Source: Pseudomonas azotoformans (GTDB taxonomy: Bacteria; Pseudomonadota; Gammaproteobacteria; Pseudomonadales; Pseudomonadaceae). From it: 64,000 bases of DNA. The translations under genes and the position numbers were made by a program. The notes below the pieces were generated by a model. The model saw only the letters and a program-made list of their open reading frames with translations. It did not search any database and was not told the DNA's origin. The stretch covers positions 1,488,001 through 1,552,000 of the forward strand of contig NZ_CP014546.1 of the NCBI RefSeq assembly GCF_001579805.1, in the 5' to 3' direction. Each line of letters opens with the position of its first letter. Within the stretch, counting starts at the first letter, position 1. Shown here piece by piece: positions 46,773 through 57,601 of the stretch.

Positions 46773-47549
46773 ATGAGGAAATCGCTACTCGTCTTGCTGC
46801 TGTGGGCCCCGTTTTCCATGGCCCTGCTGCCCCCGCCCGTCCAGCGTCTGGAACAACCGACGCAACAGGCTATCCAGCGCTTCCTGTTGCATAACCGCAT
46901 CCTTGATACACCCCAGGACCTGGACAATGCGCCGTACATCGTTGCTGCCGAGGCTGGTCGCGTGCTCGGCGCCAATGGCGAGCGGGTGTATGCCAGGGGC
47001 AACCTGGACCCTTCCCAACCCAATTACGGCATATTCCGACGCGGCAAGGTCCACACCGACCCTCAGACCCGAGAGCTGTTGGGCATCAACGCCGACGATA
47101 TCGGTACCGCCCGTTTTGTCACGGCTGGCGACCTCACCACCCTGGCTGTGCAGCGTGTCACCCAGGAGGTACGCCCCGGTGACCGCTTGCTGCGTGCGCA
47201 AACACCCGTCGACCCGGCCGCTCTTGCTGTCACGCCAACGGCCGCCTTTATCGAAGGGCAGATCATCGATATTCCCAAGGGCGTGACCCAGATCGGCGTG
47301 CTGGATGCCGTAACCCTGAACAAAGGCCGTCGTGACGGCCTGGTCGAAGGCCAACTCCTCAGCGTGATCAAGACCGGCGCCACGGTGCGCGACCGCCTGA
47401 CCGGCGCGCCGACGAAACTGCCCGACGAGCGCGCCGGCACCCTGCTGGTGTTTCGCACCTACGAAAAGCTCAGTTACGGCCTGGTGCTCAAAGCCTCACG
47501 ACCGCTGGCGGTGATGGACCGTTTCGAGACTGCTCATCAAACACAATGA
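46773..47549 (+). CDS. TsaP-like protein lacking the LysM domain
   Basis: 258 residues with a signal peptide (about 1-18) and AAAGGAG before the ATG. The body matches the C-terminal part of the protein found between def and dprA in Pseudomonas (PA0020, TsaP, about 341 residues, tied to the type IV pilus secretin): [41 protein letters not shown] and [14 protein letters not shown]. The usual LysM peptidoglycan-binding segment after the signal peptide is absent; the signal peptide leads almost directly into [14 protein letters not shown]. No LysM-like sequence is seen upstream either. Function may be altered or partly lost. Confidence 0.75.
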   Translation: MRKSLLVLLLWAPFSMALLPPPVQRLEQPTQQAIQRFLLHNRILDTPQDLDNAPYIVAAEAGRVLGANGERVYARGNLDPSQPNYGIFRRGKVHTDPQTRELLGINADDIGTARFVTAGDLTTLAVQRVTQEVRPGDRLLRAQTPVDPAALAVTPTAAFIEGQIIDIPKGVTQIGVLDAVTLNKGRRDGLVEGQLLSVIKTGATVRDRLTGAPTKLPDERAGTLLVFRTYEKLSYGLVLKASRPLAVMDRFETAHQTQ

Positions 47550-47612
47550 ATAGCCTGCTAAATAAGTTACCAACAGAGTTATCCACAGCTTGTTACGGTC
47601 AAGGATGATCAG

Positions 47613-48707
47613 ATGTTTCCGACAAATAGCCATGAAATTTCCCCATCAGAACTGGAAGCCCGACTACGCTTGCACAGGCTGCCGGAACTGGGTCAGAAAC
47701 GTTTTCGCTTGTTGATCGAAGCGTTCGGCTCTGCCTCAAAAGCCATCAGTGCGCCTGCCAGCGCCTGGCGTTCACTCGGGCTGCCGGCCATCAGCGCCGA
47801 TGCCCGGCGCAGTCATGAAATTCGCGATGCTGCCAGCGAGGCTTTGGCCTGGCTGGCCTGTCCGGCCCAGCATTTGCTGATGTGGGACCAGCCGGACTAC
47901 CCTGCACTGCTTGCCCAGATTGATGATGCGCCGCCGCTGTTATTCGCCGCCGGTGACCCTGCAATCCTGGAAAAACCGCAACTGGCGATAGTCGGCAGCC
48001 GCCGTGCATCGCGTCCCGGCATGGACACGGCGGCGGCGTTTTCGCGCAGTTTGGCGAGCGCCGGTTTTGTCATCACCAGTGGCCTTGCGTTAGGCATTGA
48101 CGGTGCAGCGCATCAGGCGGCATTGGATGTGGGCGGCCAGACAATCGGCGTGCTCGGCACCGGGCTGGAAAATTTTTATCCACAGCGCCACCGACGGCTG
48201 GCAGCGGCGATGATTGACCAAGGCAGCGCGGTGGTTTCCGAGTTCCCCCTGGATGCGCCGCCCCAGGCGGGTAACTTTCCCCGACGCAATCGAATCATCA
48301 GTGGCTTGTCCCTGGGCGTGCTGGTGGTGGAAGCCAGCATGGCCAGCGGTTCTCTGATCACGGCGAAACTGGCGGCCGAGCAAGGGCGCGAGGTGTATGC
48401 GATTCCGGGCTCCATCCATCATCCCGGCGCCAAGGGCTGTCATCAGTTGATCCGCGAGGGCGCGGTGCTGGTGGAGACCATCGAACACATCCTGGAAGGT
48501 TTGCGTGGTTGGCAGGCGTTGTCACGCCCTACCCCGATGCCGGTTGTCCATCCGTTGGTGGCACTGCTGCACGCGGCACCCCACACCAGTGAAGCCCTGG
48601 CGATTGCCAGTGGGCGGTCGTTGTCCCAGGTGCTGGCGAGCCTTACGGAGCTTGAGCTCGAAGGCCAGGTAATCTGCGAAAGCGGGCGCTGGCTTGCACG
48701 CTGCTAG
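47613..48707 (+). CDS. dprA: DNA processing protein DprA
   Basis: 364 residues; binds incoming single-stranded DNA and loads RecA during transformation. Rossmann-like core with GLALGIDGAAHQAAL (about 157), GLENFYPQRHRRLA, FPRRNRIISGLS and GSLITAKLA, then GCHQLIREGAVLVE; a C-terminal winged helix (about 305-364). A perfect DnaA box precedes the gene (47579-47587). Confidence 0.96.
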   Translation: MFPTNSHEISPSELEARLRLHRLPELGQKRFRLLIEAFGSASKAISAPASAWRSLGLPAISADARRSHEIRDAASEALAWLACPAQHLLMWDQPDYPALLAQIDDAPPLLFAAGDPAILEKPQLAIVGSRRASRPGMDTAAAFSRSLASAGFVITSGLALGIDGAAHQAALDVGGQTIGVLGTGLENFYPQRHRRLAAAMIDQGSAVVSEFPLDAPPQAGNFPRRNRIISGLSLGVLVVEASMASGSLITAKLAAEQGREVYAIPGSIHHPGAKGCHQLIREGAVLVETIEHILEGLRGWQALSRPTPMPVVHPLVALLHAAPHTSEALAIASGRSLSQVLASLTELELEGQVICESGRWLARC

Positions 48708-48761
48708 GTTTTGTAAAGAAGATCGGTAAACTGCGCAGAGCTTTAGTCTGGAGAGTGAACA

Positions 48762-49319
48762 ATGGTCAACCGGTGGCGTGTGCTGGAAACCGCACGAGAA
48801 ATTCGCGCAGGCGCGGTGATTGCCTATCCAACCGAAGCGGTTTGGGGCCTGGGCTGCGATCCGTGGAACGAAGAAGCAGTAGACCGTTTGCTCGCCATCA
48901 AGAACCGTTCGGTGGACAAGGGCCTGATCCTGGTGGCGGACAATATCCGTCAGTTCGACTTTCTGTTCGAAGACTTCCCGCAGGACTGGATCGACCGCAT
49001 GGCCAGCACTTGGCCAGGGCCGAACACCTGGCTGGTGCCCCATCAGGATTTGTTGCCGGAGTGGGTGACGGGTGTGCACGACACCGTTGCCCTACGGGTG
49101 ACTGACCATCCGCTGGTGCGGGATTTGTGCTCGCTGGTAGGGCCGTTGATTTCTACTTCGGCCAACCCGCAAGGGCGCCCGGCGGCGCGCACGCGGATTC
49201 GCGTGGAGCAATACTTCCGTGGCCAGGTGGATCTGGTGTTGGGGGGCGCCTTGGGTGGGCGCAAGAACCCGAGCTTGATTCGTGATTTGGTGACTGGCGA
49301 GGTTGTGCGGCCTTCCTGA
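48762..49319 (+). CDS. tsaC: Threonylcarbamoyl-AMP synthase (YrdC/TsaC)
   Basis: 185 residues; makes threonylcarbamoyl-AMP for the t6A37 tRNA modification. YrdC-fold motifs [16 protein letters not shown] (about 22-37), [13 protein letters not shown] (about 47-59) and [15 protein letters not shown] (about 125). Length and place after dprA are normal. Confidence 0.96.
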   Translation: MVNRWRVLETAREIRAGAVIAYPTEAVWGLGCDPWNEEAVDRLLAIKNRSVDKGLILVADNIRQFDFLFEDFPQDWIDRMASTWPGPNTWLVPHQDLLPEWVTGVHDTVALRVTDHPLVRDLCSLVGPLISTSANPQGRPAARTRIRVEQYFRGQVDLVLGGALGGRKNPSLIRDLVTGEVVRPS

Positions 49320-49334
49320 GACCGAGGTGCGGCC

Positions 49335-49419
49335 TTCGCGAGCAAGCCCGCTCCCACATTTTGATCGAGTTCCAACTGAAGGAATGCGGTCAAAATGTGG
49401 GAGCGGGCTTGCTCGCGAA
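49335..49419. repeat. REPIN-type inverted REP pair
   Basis: Perfect 30-base inverted arms at 49335-49364 and 49390-49419, separated by 25 bases. Each arm contains GTGGGAGCGGGCTTGCTCGC, the common P. fluorescens REP core. It lies between tsaC and qor. A related pair is at 53964-54052. Confidence 0.92.
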
Positions 49420-49451
49420 GAGGTCCTTAAAGTCGCCGAAAATCTATAGCC

Positions 49452-50429
49452 TTACGGCAACAAAATAGTCGACCCAGTCGTCCTGCGCCCCGACAACTCC
49501 GTCTGCGCCTTCGCCGCCTCCGCCAGCGCATACCGCTGGTTGATATCAATGCGCACCTTGCCGCTCTGGATCATCGAGAACAGGTCATCCGCCATCGCCT
49601 GCAGGTTTTGCGGGTTGTTGGCATAGGTCGCCAGGGTCGGCCGGGTGACGTACAGCGAGCCCTTGGCCGACAGGATCCCCAAGTTCACCCCATCCACCGC
49701 GCCGGACGCATTGCCGAAACTCACCACCAGCCCCCGTGGCGCCACGCTGTCCAGCGAGGTCAGCCAGGTGTCTTTGCCGACGCCGTCGTACACCACCGGC
49801 ACTTTTTTGCCGTCGGTCAATTCCAACACGCGCTGTGCGACGTCTTCCTTGCTGTAGTCGATGGTTTCCCAGGCACCGAGGGATTTGGCCAGGGCGGCTT
49901 TTTCCGGCGAACTCACAGTACCGATCAGCTTTACACCCAGAGCCTTGGCCCATTGGCAGGCCAGGGAGCCGACGCCACCGGCAGCGGCGTGGAACAGGAT
50001 GGTTTCGCCGCCCTTCAGTTCATAGGTCTGGCGCAGCAGGTACTGCACGGTCAGGCCTTTGAGCATGGCGCCGGCGGCTTGTTCGAAGCTGATGTCATCC
50101 GGCAGGTGCACCAGGTTGGCGGCGGGCAGCACATGCAGTTGGCTGTAGGCGCCCAGCGGGCCGCTGCCGTAGGCTACACGGTCACCGACCTTGAACTGGG
50201 TGACTTCGCTGCCGACCGCGTCGACCACACCGGCGCCTTCCGCGCCCAACCCCGATGGCAATGCGGGCGGTGCGTACAGGCCACTGCGGAAATAGGTGTC
50301 GATGAAGTTCAGGCCAATCGCCTCGTTACGCACGCGAACCTGCTGCGGGCCGGGCTCTGCCGGCGTGTAGTCCACATACTCAAGCACTTCGGGGCCGCCA
50401 TGGGCGCTGAACTGGATACGTTTGGCCAT
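49452..50429 (-). CDS. qor: NADPH:quinone oxidoreductase, zeta-crystallin-like
   Basis: 325-residue zinc-independent medium-chain dehydrogenase. GroES-like N-terminal part with NEAIGLNFIDTYFRSGLY (about 38-55), Rossmann motif HAAAGGVGSLACQWAKALG (about 147). The codon for MAKRIQFSAHGG at 50429 is the better start; two further codons are open upstream. Divergent from hemF. Confidence 0.93.
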   Translation of the reverse strand: MAKRIQFSAHGGPEVLEYVDYTPAEPGPQQVRVRNEAIGLNFIDTYFRSGLYAPPALPSGLGAEGAGVVDAVGSEVTQFKVGDRVAYGSGPLGAYSQLHVLPAANLVHLPDDISFEQAAGAMLKGLTVQYLLRQTYELKGGETILFHAAAGGVGSLACQWAKALGVKLIGTVSSPEKAALAKSLGAWETIDYSKEDVAQRVLELTDGKKVPVVYDGVGKDTWLTSLDSVAPRGLVVSFGNASGAVDGVNLGILSAKGSLYVTRPTLATYANNPQNLQAMADDLFSMIQSGKVRIDINQRYALAEAAKAQTELSGRRTTGSTILLP

Positions 50430-50564
50430 CTGCACTTCTCCTGGGTTCGAATCGCGTAGCCCCCTATCGGACTCCTAAGCTTGATCTTCGTCAACTGCGG
50501 TGCAACCGGGTGCAGTGGTATCCTGTGCGCCCATTTGCCGCCGACGCCCAATGGCCTCGCGTAG

Positions 50565-51520
<956 letters not shown>

Positions 51521-51521
<1 letters not shown>

Positions 51522-52342
51522 TGGACCGCTATGTCGTGTTCGGCAACCCCATCGGCCACAGCAAATCGCCGCTGATCCATCGCATGTTCGCCGAGCAGAC
51601 CGGCGAGCAGCTGGACTACAGCACCTTGCTGGCGCCGCTGGAGGATTTCACTGGCTGTGCCCGTGAGTTTTTTCTACAAGGTCGGGGTGCCAACGTCACC
51701 GTACCGTTCAAGGAGGATGCCTACCGCTTGGCCAACACCTTGACCGACCGCGCCCAACGCGCGGGTGCGGTGAACACACTGAGCAAACTCGTCGACGGCA
51801 GCCTGTTGGGCGACAACACCGACGGTGCCGGCCTGGTGCGTGACCTGACGGTTAACGCCGGGTTGAGCCTGCAAGGCAAACGCATCTTGTTGCTGGGCGC
51901 TGGTGGCGCGGTACGCGGCGCATTGGAGCCGTTGCTGGCCGAACAGCCCGCTTCGCTGATCATCGCCAACCGCACGGTGGAAAAGGCCGAAATGCTCGCT
52001 GAGTTGTTCGACGACCTGGGCCCGGTGTCCGCCAGTGGTTTCGATTGGTTGCGTGAGCCGGTGGACGTGATCATCAACGCCACCTCCGCCAGCCTGTCAG
52101 GCGATGTACCGCCGATTGCGGGCAGCCTGATCGAACCGGGCAAGACCTTTTGCTACGACATGATGTACGCCAAGGAACCGACCGCGTTTTGCCGCTGGGC
52201 CACCGAACAAGGCGCAGCCGTGGCGATGGATGGCCTGGGCATGCTGGTGGAACAGGCGGCGGAAGCCTTCTTCCTGTGGCGCGGCGTGCGCCCGGACTCG
52301 GCGCCCGTACTGGCTGAGCTACGCCGCCAGTTGGCGCTGTAA
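51521..52342 (+). CDS. aroE: Shikimate dehydrogenase
   Basis: 273 residues; NADPH-dependent reduction of 3-dehydroshikimate. Substrate motif [16 protein letters not shown] (about 6-21), catalytic Lys in [11 protein letters not shown] (about 60-70), Asp in [14 protein letters not shown] motif [12 protein letters not shown] (about 126). Convergent with the SulP gene, whose stop is adjacent. Confidence 0.98.
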
Positions 52343-53911
52343 TCACTCCTGGAACTGGATGGGGCAGCTGTCGGCCCCTTCCAGCTTTTTCAACTCTTCT
52401 ACTACCTGCGGCCTGGCCCGGCGCAATGTCAGGCTGCGCCCCAACCCGCGCAAGCGCCGTGCTTCATGGTGCAGCATCTCCACCCCGGAATAGTCGATAA
52501 AGTTGATCTGCTGCGCCTCGATCACCACCCGTTCGCCCTGCAGGCTTTGCAGGCGTACTTGCAGGTAGTGGCTGGCGCCGAAAAAGATCGAGCCGCCCAC
52601 CCGCAGCACATCTTCATCGCCATCGCGCCATTGCTGTACCCGTGGCTGCGAGGTGCGCTTGAGGTAGAAAAACAGCGACGCCAGCACCCCGGCGTAAATC
52701 GCTGTTTGCAACTCCAACAGCAAGGTGGCGACGCAGGTCAGGCTCATCACCACGAACTCGGCGCGACTGACGCGGAATAACGCGCGAATGCCGCGACGGT
52801 CCACCAAACCCCAACTGATCAGCAAGATGCTCGCGGCCATGCTCGGGATCGGAATATGGGCGATCAATGCCGCGCCAAACAGCGCAAACAGTGCCACCCA
52901 TAACGCGGAAAACACGCCCGCCAACGGCGAACAGGCGCCCGCCTCGTAGCTGAGGCCGGAGCGTGTGAACGAACCGGCTGACAAATACCCGGAGAAAAAT
53001 CCGCCAACGATGTTGGATAAACCCTGCGCTCGCACTTCCTGGTTGGCATCGAGCAATTGCTGCGAACGCGCCGACAGCGAGCGGGCAATCGACAAGCTGG
53101 TCACCAGCCCCAGCATGCCCACCGCCACGGCGCTCGGCAGCAGGCGCAGGATCACGTCCAGGTCCATGGGCAACGGGCTGAACGGCGGCAGTTTGCCGAT
53201 AAACGAACTGACCAGCGCCACATGCCCGAACATCGCCGGCCACAGCCACGCCACCAGGCTGCCCAGCGCCAAGGCGATCAACAGGGTCGGCCAGCGCGGT
53301 ACGAGGTATTTGAGCAGTGCCCCCACCAGCAAGGTACCGAGCCCGAGTATGAGTGAAGCGTGATCCCATTCGCCGCTATGGTGGATCAGTGCCAGCAGGC
53401 TATTGATCGCCGTGGCCTGGCTCGGTAAATCCAGCCCCAGCAGATTGGGCAGCTGCCCGAGCGCAATCACCACGGCGGCACCCAGGGTGAAACCGAGCAC
53501 CACTGAATGAGAGACAAAATTCACCAGCGCGCCAAAGCGCAGCATGCCCAGCAGCCACTGGAAAACCCCGGCGAGGAAGGTGAGCAACAGGATCAGGGTG
53601 ATGTAGTCCTGCGAGCCCGGCACGGCCAGCGGGCTGACGCTGGCGTAGAGCACAATGGAAATCGCCGCCGTGGGGCCGCAGATCAGATGCCAGGAGGAAC
53701 CCCAGAGGCAGGCGATCAGCACCGGGATGATTGCGGCGTACAAGCCGTATTCGGGTGGGAGACCGGCGATCAGCGCGTAGGCAATTGACTGTGGCAAGGC
53801 GAGAACCGCGCCACTGAGGCCCACCATCGCATCCCGGCCGACGCTGGCGCGGGTCTGACGCGGGAGCCAGGCGAGGAAGGGGAAGAGTGTGTGGCGGTTG
53901 GGCCGGGGCAT
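52343..53911 (-). CDS. SulP-family anion transporter with STAS domain
   Basis: 522 residues. About eleven to twelve membrane segments (about 25-400), starting with the SulP signature VGLSGAVLALPQSIAYALIAGLPPEYGLYA (read in part), then a C-terminal STAS domain (about 420-515) with INFIDYSGVEMLHHEA. SulP proteins move sulfate, bicarbonate or dicarboxylates; the substrate cannot be told. The choline-sulfatase unit, which releases sulfate, begins on the far side of the REPIN. Confidence 0.92.
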   Translation of the reverse strand: MPRPNRHTLFPFLAWLPRQTRASVGRDAMVGLSGAVLALPQSIAYALIAGLPPEYGLYAAIIPVLIACLWGSSWHLICGPTAAISIVLYASVSPLAVPGSQDYITLILLLTFLAGVFQWLLGMLRFGALVNFVSHSVVLGFTLGAAVVIALGQLPNLLGLDLPSQATAINSLLALIHHSGEWDHASLILGLGTLLVGALLKYLVPRWPTLLIALALGSLVAWLWPAMFGHVALVSSFIGKLPPFSPLPMDLDVILRLLPSAVAVGMLGLVTSLSIARSLSARSQQLLDANQEVRAQGLSNIVGGFFSGYLSAGSFTRSGLSYEAGACSPLAGVFSALWVALFALFGAALIAHIPIPSMAASILLISWGLVDRRGIRALFRVSRAEFVVMSLTCVATLLLELQTAIYAGVLASLFFYLKRTSQPRVQQWRDGDEDVLRVGGSIFFGASHYLQVRLQSLQGERVVIEAQQINFIDYSGVEMLHHEARRLRGLGRSLTLRRARPQVVEELKKLEGADSCPIQFQE

Positions 53912-53963
53912 CGCGGACTCGGGTAGAAAGGTTTAGCGCAGAGTATCAGCACATATTGGTCCC

Positions 53964-54052
53964 TGTGGGAGCGGGCTTGCTCGCGAAAGCGGAGTGTCAG
54001 TTAACATTTACTCAACTGATCCGACGCCTTCGCGAGCAAGCCCGCTCCCACA
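53964..54052. repeat. REPIN-type inverted REP pair
   Basis: Perfect 24-base inverted arms TGTGGGAGCGGGCTTGCTCG(CGAA) at 53964-53987 and 54029-54052. It has the same core as the pair at 49.3 kb but a different 41-base centre. It lies between the SulP and choX genes. Confidence 0.92.
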
Positions 54053-54071
54053 TTTGGATTGCATCAGGCCT

Positions 54072-54986
54072 TTAGAGCTTGGCTTTTACAGCGCCCAGCG
54101 CATCCTTGCCATCCACGGTCTTCACGCCCTCCAGCCATTTATCCAATACCGCCGGGTTGGCCTTGATCCACGCCTTCGCCGCATCGGCATTGCTGACCTT
54201 GTTGTTGGCCACCTCGGCCATGATGCTGTTTTCCATCTCCTGGGTAAAACTCAGGTTGGTCAGCAGTTTTCCTACGTTCGGGCAGGCCTGCGCATACCCT
54301 TTGCGGGTCAAGGTATACACGCTGCCGGTGTCACCAAAATATTTCTCGCCGCCCTTGAGGTAGTGCATTTTCAACTGCACGTTCATCGGGTGCGGGGTCC
54401 AGCCGAGGAAGGTCACGAATTTCTGCTTCTTAACCGCCCGCGACACTTCGGCGAGCATCGCCTGTTCGCTGGACTCCACCAGCTTCCACTGGCCGAGCGC
54501 AAAGTCGTTCTTCTTGATGATTTCCTGCAACGAAATATTCGCCGGTGCGCCGGAGCCGATGCCGTAGATCTTTTTGTCGAACTTGTCGGCAAATTTGTTC
54601 AGGTCGGCAAAGTCATGCACCCCGGCGTCCCACACATAATCGGGCACGGCGAGGGTGAACTCGGTGCCGTCGAGGTTTTTCGCCAGTTGCACCACGTCGC
54701 CATTGGCCACGAACTTGTCATAGAAACCCTGCTGGGCCGGCATCCAGTTGCCCAGAAACACATCCACCTGGCCGTCCTTGAGCCCGCCAAAGGTGATCGG
54801 CACCGCCAGGGTGTCGACCTTGGGTTTGTAGCCCATGCCCGTCAGCAGAAAACCGGTGATGGCATTGGTGGCCGCAATATCGCTCCAGCCCGGATCGGCC
54901 ATCTTTACCGTTTCACAACTGGCGTCTGCGTAAACATTGGCGCTTCCCAGCGCCAGGAGCCCCAGCATCACAGTTAACTTTTGCAT
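54072..54986 (-). CDS. choX: Periplasmic choline/betaine-type ABC substrate-binding protein
   Basis: 304 residues with a signal peptide (about 1-20, ending SANVYADA). OpuAC-type ligand fold: MADPGWSDIAATNAITGFLL, TFGGLKDGQVDVFLGNWMPA and VTFLGWTPHPMNVQLKMHYL (read in part), with aromatic residues suited to caging a quaternary ammonium. It is encoded 15 bases after betC on the same strand. No ATPase or permease gene is near, so it must use a transporter encoded elsewhere. Confidence 0.88.
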   Translation of the reverse strand: MQKLTVMLGLLALGSANVYADASCETVKMADPGWSDIAATNAITGFLLTGMGYKPKVDTLAVPITFGGLKDGQVDVFLGNWMPAQQGFYDKFVANGDVVQLAKNLDGTEFTLAVPDYVWDAGVHDFADLNKFADKFDKKIYGIGSGAPANISLQEIIKKNDFALGQWKLVESSEQAMLAEVSRAVKKQKFVTFLGWTPHPMNVQLKMHYLKGGEKYFGDTGSVYTLTRKGYAQACPNVGKLLTNLSFTQEMENSIMAEVANNKVSNADAAKAWIKANPAVLDKWLEGVKTVDGKDALGAVKAKL

Positions 54987-55001
54987 GGCCTTCCCTCAGT
55001 G

Positions 55002-56516
55002 TTATTGGTTTTGGCAGGGTTGTGGATAACGTGCCTTGCGCTCCAGGTCGTCGAGGTCGATATGGTTGCGCATGTATTGCTGACTGGCGTCCACCAGTGG
55101 CTGGTGATCCCAGCTCTTCAGCTTGCCCTGGGTCAGTGCTTCAAACACCAGACGGCGGCGGCGTTGGCTGGCGAGCACCTGTTGGTGGATCGCCGGGATA
55201 TCCCATTTGGCCCGCGCCTCGTCCAGGAAGGCTGCAAACAGCGCCCGGTGTTGCTGCGACTGGCTGAGGTCTTCCTGCTCCCGTGGGTCGTTGTGTACAT
55301 CGAACAGTAGACAAGGGTCGTCTTCGCTGTAGATGAATTTGTAGGCGCCCCGGCGAATCATCATCAGCGGGCTGATGGTGCCTTCGGCCATGTACTCGCC
55401 AAACACTTCGTCATGCCCGCCCTGCCCTTGCAAGTGCGGGACCAGCGAGCGGCCGTCCAGTGGCAGGCGCGGGTCCAGCTCGCCGCCGGCCAGTTCCACC
55501 AGGGTTGGCAGCAGGTCGGCGGTGGACACGGCTTTGCTCACGCGACCTGCCGCGAACTGTCCCGGCGCACTGACCAGCAGCGGCACGCGGGCGGCCATTT
55601 CAAACCAGTGCATTTTGTACCAAAGGCCCCGCTCGCCGAGCATGTCGCCGTGGTCGCCGGAGAAGATGATGATGGTGTCGTCGGCCAAGCCGGTGTCTTC
55701 CAGGGTTTGCAGCAGCTTGCCGACGTTGCTGTCGATGTAGCTGCACGCGCCGAAGTAGGCACGCCGTGCATCGCGGATCTTATCCACAGGCAGCGGCTTG
55801 TCCCACAGGTCGTAGACCTTGAGCAAGCGCTGGGAATGCGGGTCGAGATCGCTTTGCGCGGGTGTTGTAGGCAACGGGATGTCGGCATCGTCGTAAAGGT
55901 CCCAGAACGGTTTGGGAATGGTGTACGGGTCGTGAGGGTGAGTCATCGATACCGTCAGGCAGAACGGCTGGTCGCCGTCTTCGCGGATATGGTCGAACAG
56001 ATATTGCTGCGCCTTGAACACCACCTCTTCGTCGAAATCCAGCTGGTTGGTGCGCACGCACGGCCCGGCTTGCAGCACCGACGACATGTTGTGATACCAG
56101 GTGGGGCGCACGTCCGGCTCGTCCCAGTTCACCGCCCAGCCATAGTCGGCGGGGTAGATGTCGCTGGTCAGGCGTTCTTCGTAGCCATGCAACTGGTCGG
56201 GACCGCAGAAGTGCATCTTGCCCGACAAAGCGGTGCGATAGCCGAGGCGGCGCAGATAGTGGGCATAGGTCGGCACGTCGGCGGGGAAATCGGCGGCGTT
56301 GTCGTAGGCGCCGATCTTGCTCGGCAACTGGCCACTCACCAGGGTGAAACGCGACGGCGCGCACAACGGGCTGTTGCAATAGGCGGCATCGAATACCACG
56401 CCCTGCTCGGCGAGGCGACTCAGGTTGGGCAACTTGATAGGCGAAGAACCGTAGAACGGAAGCAACGGGGCGGCCATTTGATCGGCCATGATGAAAAGAA
56501 TGTTCTTGCGCTTCAT
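55002..56516 (-). CDS. betC: Choline-sulfatase
   Basis: 504-residue type I sulfatase that splits choline-O-sulfate into choline and sulfate. The nucleophile motif NSPLCAPSRF (Cys about 52) is the C-X-P-S-R signature whose Cys becomes formylglycine. Metal-binding FIMADQMAAP lies near the N-terminus and IFSGDHGDMLGERGLWYK (about 280) further on. The C-terminal extension is typical of BetC. First gene of betC-choX, divergent from its LysR regulator. Confidence 0.95.
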   Translation of the reverse strand: MKRKNILFIMADQMAAPLLPFYGSSPIKLPNLSRLAEQGVVFDAAYCNSPLCAPSRFTLVSGQLPSKIGAYDNAADFPADVPTYAHYLRRLGYRTALSGKMHFCGPDQLHGYEERLTSDIYPADYGWAVNWDEPDVRPTWYHNMSSVLQAGPCVRTNQLDFDEEVVFKAQQYLFDHIREDGDQPFCLTVSMTHPHDPYTIPKPFWDLYDDADIPLPTTPAQSDLDPHSQRLLKVYDLWDKPLPVDKIRDARRAYFGACSYIDSNVGKLLQTLEDTGLADDTIIIFSGDHGDMLGERGLWYKMHWFEMAARVPLLVSAPGQFAAGRVSKAVSTADLLPTLVELAGGELDPRLPLDGRSLVPHLQGQGGHDEVFGEYMAEGTISPLMMIRRGAYKFIYSEDDPCLLFDVHNDPREQEDLSQSQQHRALFAAFLDEARAKWDIPAIHQQVLASQRRRRLVFEALTQGKLKSWDHQPLVDASQQYMRNHIDLDDLERKARYPQPCQNQ

Positions 56517-56561
56517 GATCTATCGGCATTCCATAGGCGGTGTTTATGCCAGTGAGCATGC

Positions 56562-56594
56562 AGCCCATGAAAATTGGGGTAAAGCCCATGAAAA
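56562..56594. promoter_or_regulatory. Direct repeat between betC and its regulator, candidate operator
   Basis: AGCCCATGAAAA occurs at 56562-56573 and 56583-56594, exactly 21 bases apart (two helix turns), in the 103-base divergent promoter region. This spacing would place two regulator sites on one face of the DNA. Confidence 0.5.
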
Positions 56595-56619
56595 GCAATG
56601 TCTAGGATAAGCACAGCTT

Positions 56620-57570
56620 ATGTATGAAGCCCTCGGTGACCTGTCCCTCGATTTGCTGCGCGCCTTCGAAGCCGCCGCACGCCATCGCAGTTTTACCGCC
56701 GCCGCGATGGAACTGGGCACCACCCAACCGGCCATCAGCCAGCAGATCAAGCGCCTGGAAGAACAGTTGGCGATCCGCCTGTTTGATCGCATCTACCGGG
56801 GCATCGAACTGACTGACGCTGGTGCCCTGTTGTTCGAGCATGTGCAAGGTGGTTTGCAGGGCATCAACCAGGGCTTGAGCCGGATCACCCAACAGGACCA
56901 GCATGAAGTGCTGCAAGTCGCCACCGACTTCGCCTTCGCCGCCTATTGGCTGATGCCGCGCCTGCATCGTTTTCACCAGGCCAACCCTCAGGTCGATGTG
57001 AGCCTGGTGACCAGCGAGCGCAATCACGCCACTTTGCGCAGCGATATTGACGTGGCGGTGTTGTTTGGCGACGGCCGTTTCAAGCAGGGCGACAGCCTGT
57101 GGCTGTTCAACGAGGAAGTGTTCCCGGTGTGCAGTCCGCAGTGGCTCAAGGAACAGGCGACACCGCTGACTGTGCAAAATTTGCACGATGTCCCCTTGCT
57201 GCACCTGCGCCAGGAAAACAACAGCCAGTGGTTCGACTGGAGCGGTGTGTTTCGCGAATTGGGCATCGCCAGCGCACCGACGCCCGGCCAATTGCGTTTC
57301 GACAATTACACCCTGTTGATCCAGGCGGCGATTGCCGGCCAGGGCGTGGCTATCGGCTGGCGGCACCTGGTGGATAACCTGCTGGAGCAGGGCTGGTTGT
57401 GCCGACCGGTGAGCGACACCGTCATCTCGCGCTTTGGCTATTACGTGGTGCAGCCCCAGCGCAAACGCCGAGGGCAGTTGGTCGAGCGCTTCGTCGACTG
57501 GCTGGTGGCAGAACAAGCCAGCAGCGCGCAGTCGCTGACCGGGCTGGCCCTGCCGTCCATTGCGGTCTAG
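56620..57570 (+). CDS. LysR-family regulator of the choline-sulfatase genes
   Basis: 316 residues. N-terminal winged helix (about 5-63) with AARHRSFTAAAMELGTTQPAISQQI (read in part), then a type-2 periplasmic-binding-like effector domain (about 90-300). Divergent from betC-choX, as is usual for regulators of that unit in Pseudomonas. The effector is probably choline sulfate or choline, by inference. Confidence 0.9.
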   Translation: MYEALGDLSLDLLRAFEAAARHRSFTAAAMELGTTQPAISQQIKRLEEQLAIRLFDRIYRGIELTDAGALLFEHVQGGLQGINQGLSRITQQDQHEVLQVATDFAFAAYWLMPRLHRFHQANPQVDVSLVTSERNHATLRSDIDVAVLFGDGRFKQGDSLWLFNEEVFPVCSPQWLKEQATPLTVQNLHDVPLLHLRQENNSQWFDWSGVFRELGIASAPTPGQLRFDNYTLLIQAAIAGQGVAIGWRHLVDNLLEQGWLCRPVSDTVISRFGYYVVQPQRKRRGQLVERFVDWLVAEQASSAQSLTGLALPSIAV

Positions 57571-57601
57571 CATCTGGCGCCTATTGGATCCGGAGTCCGC
57601 C

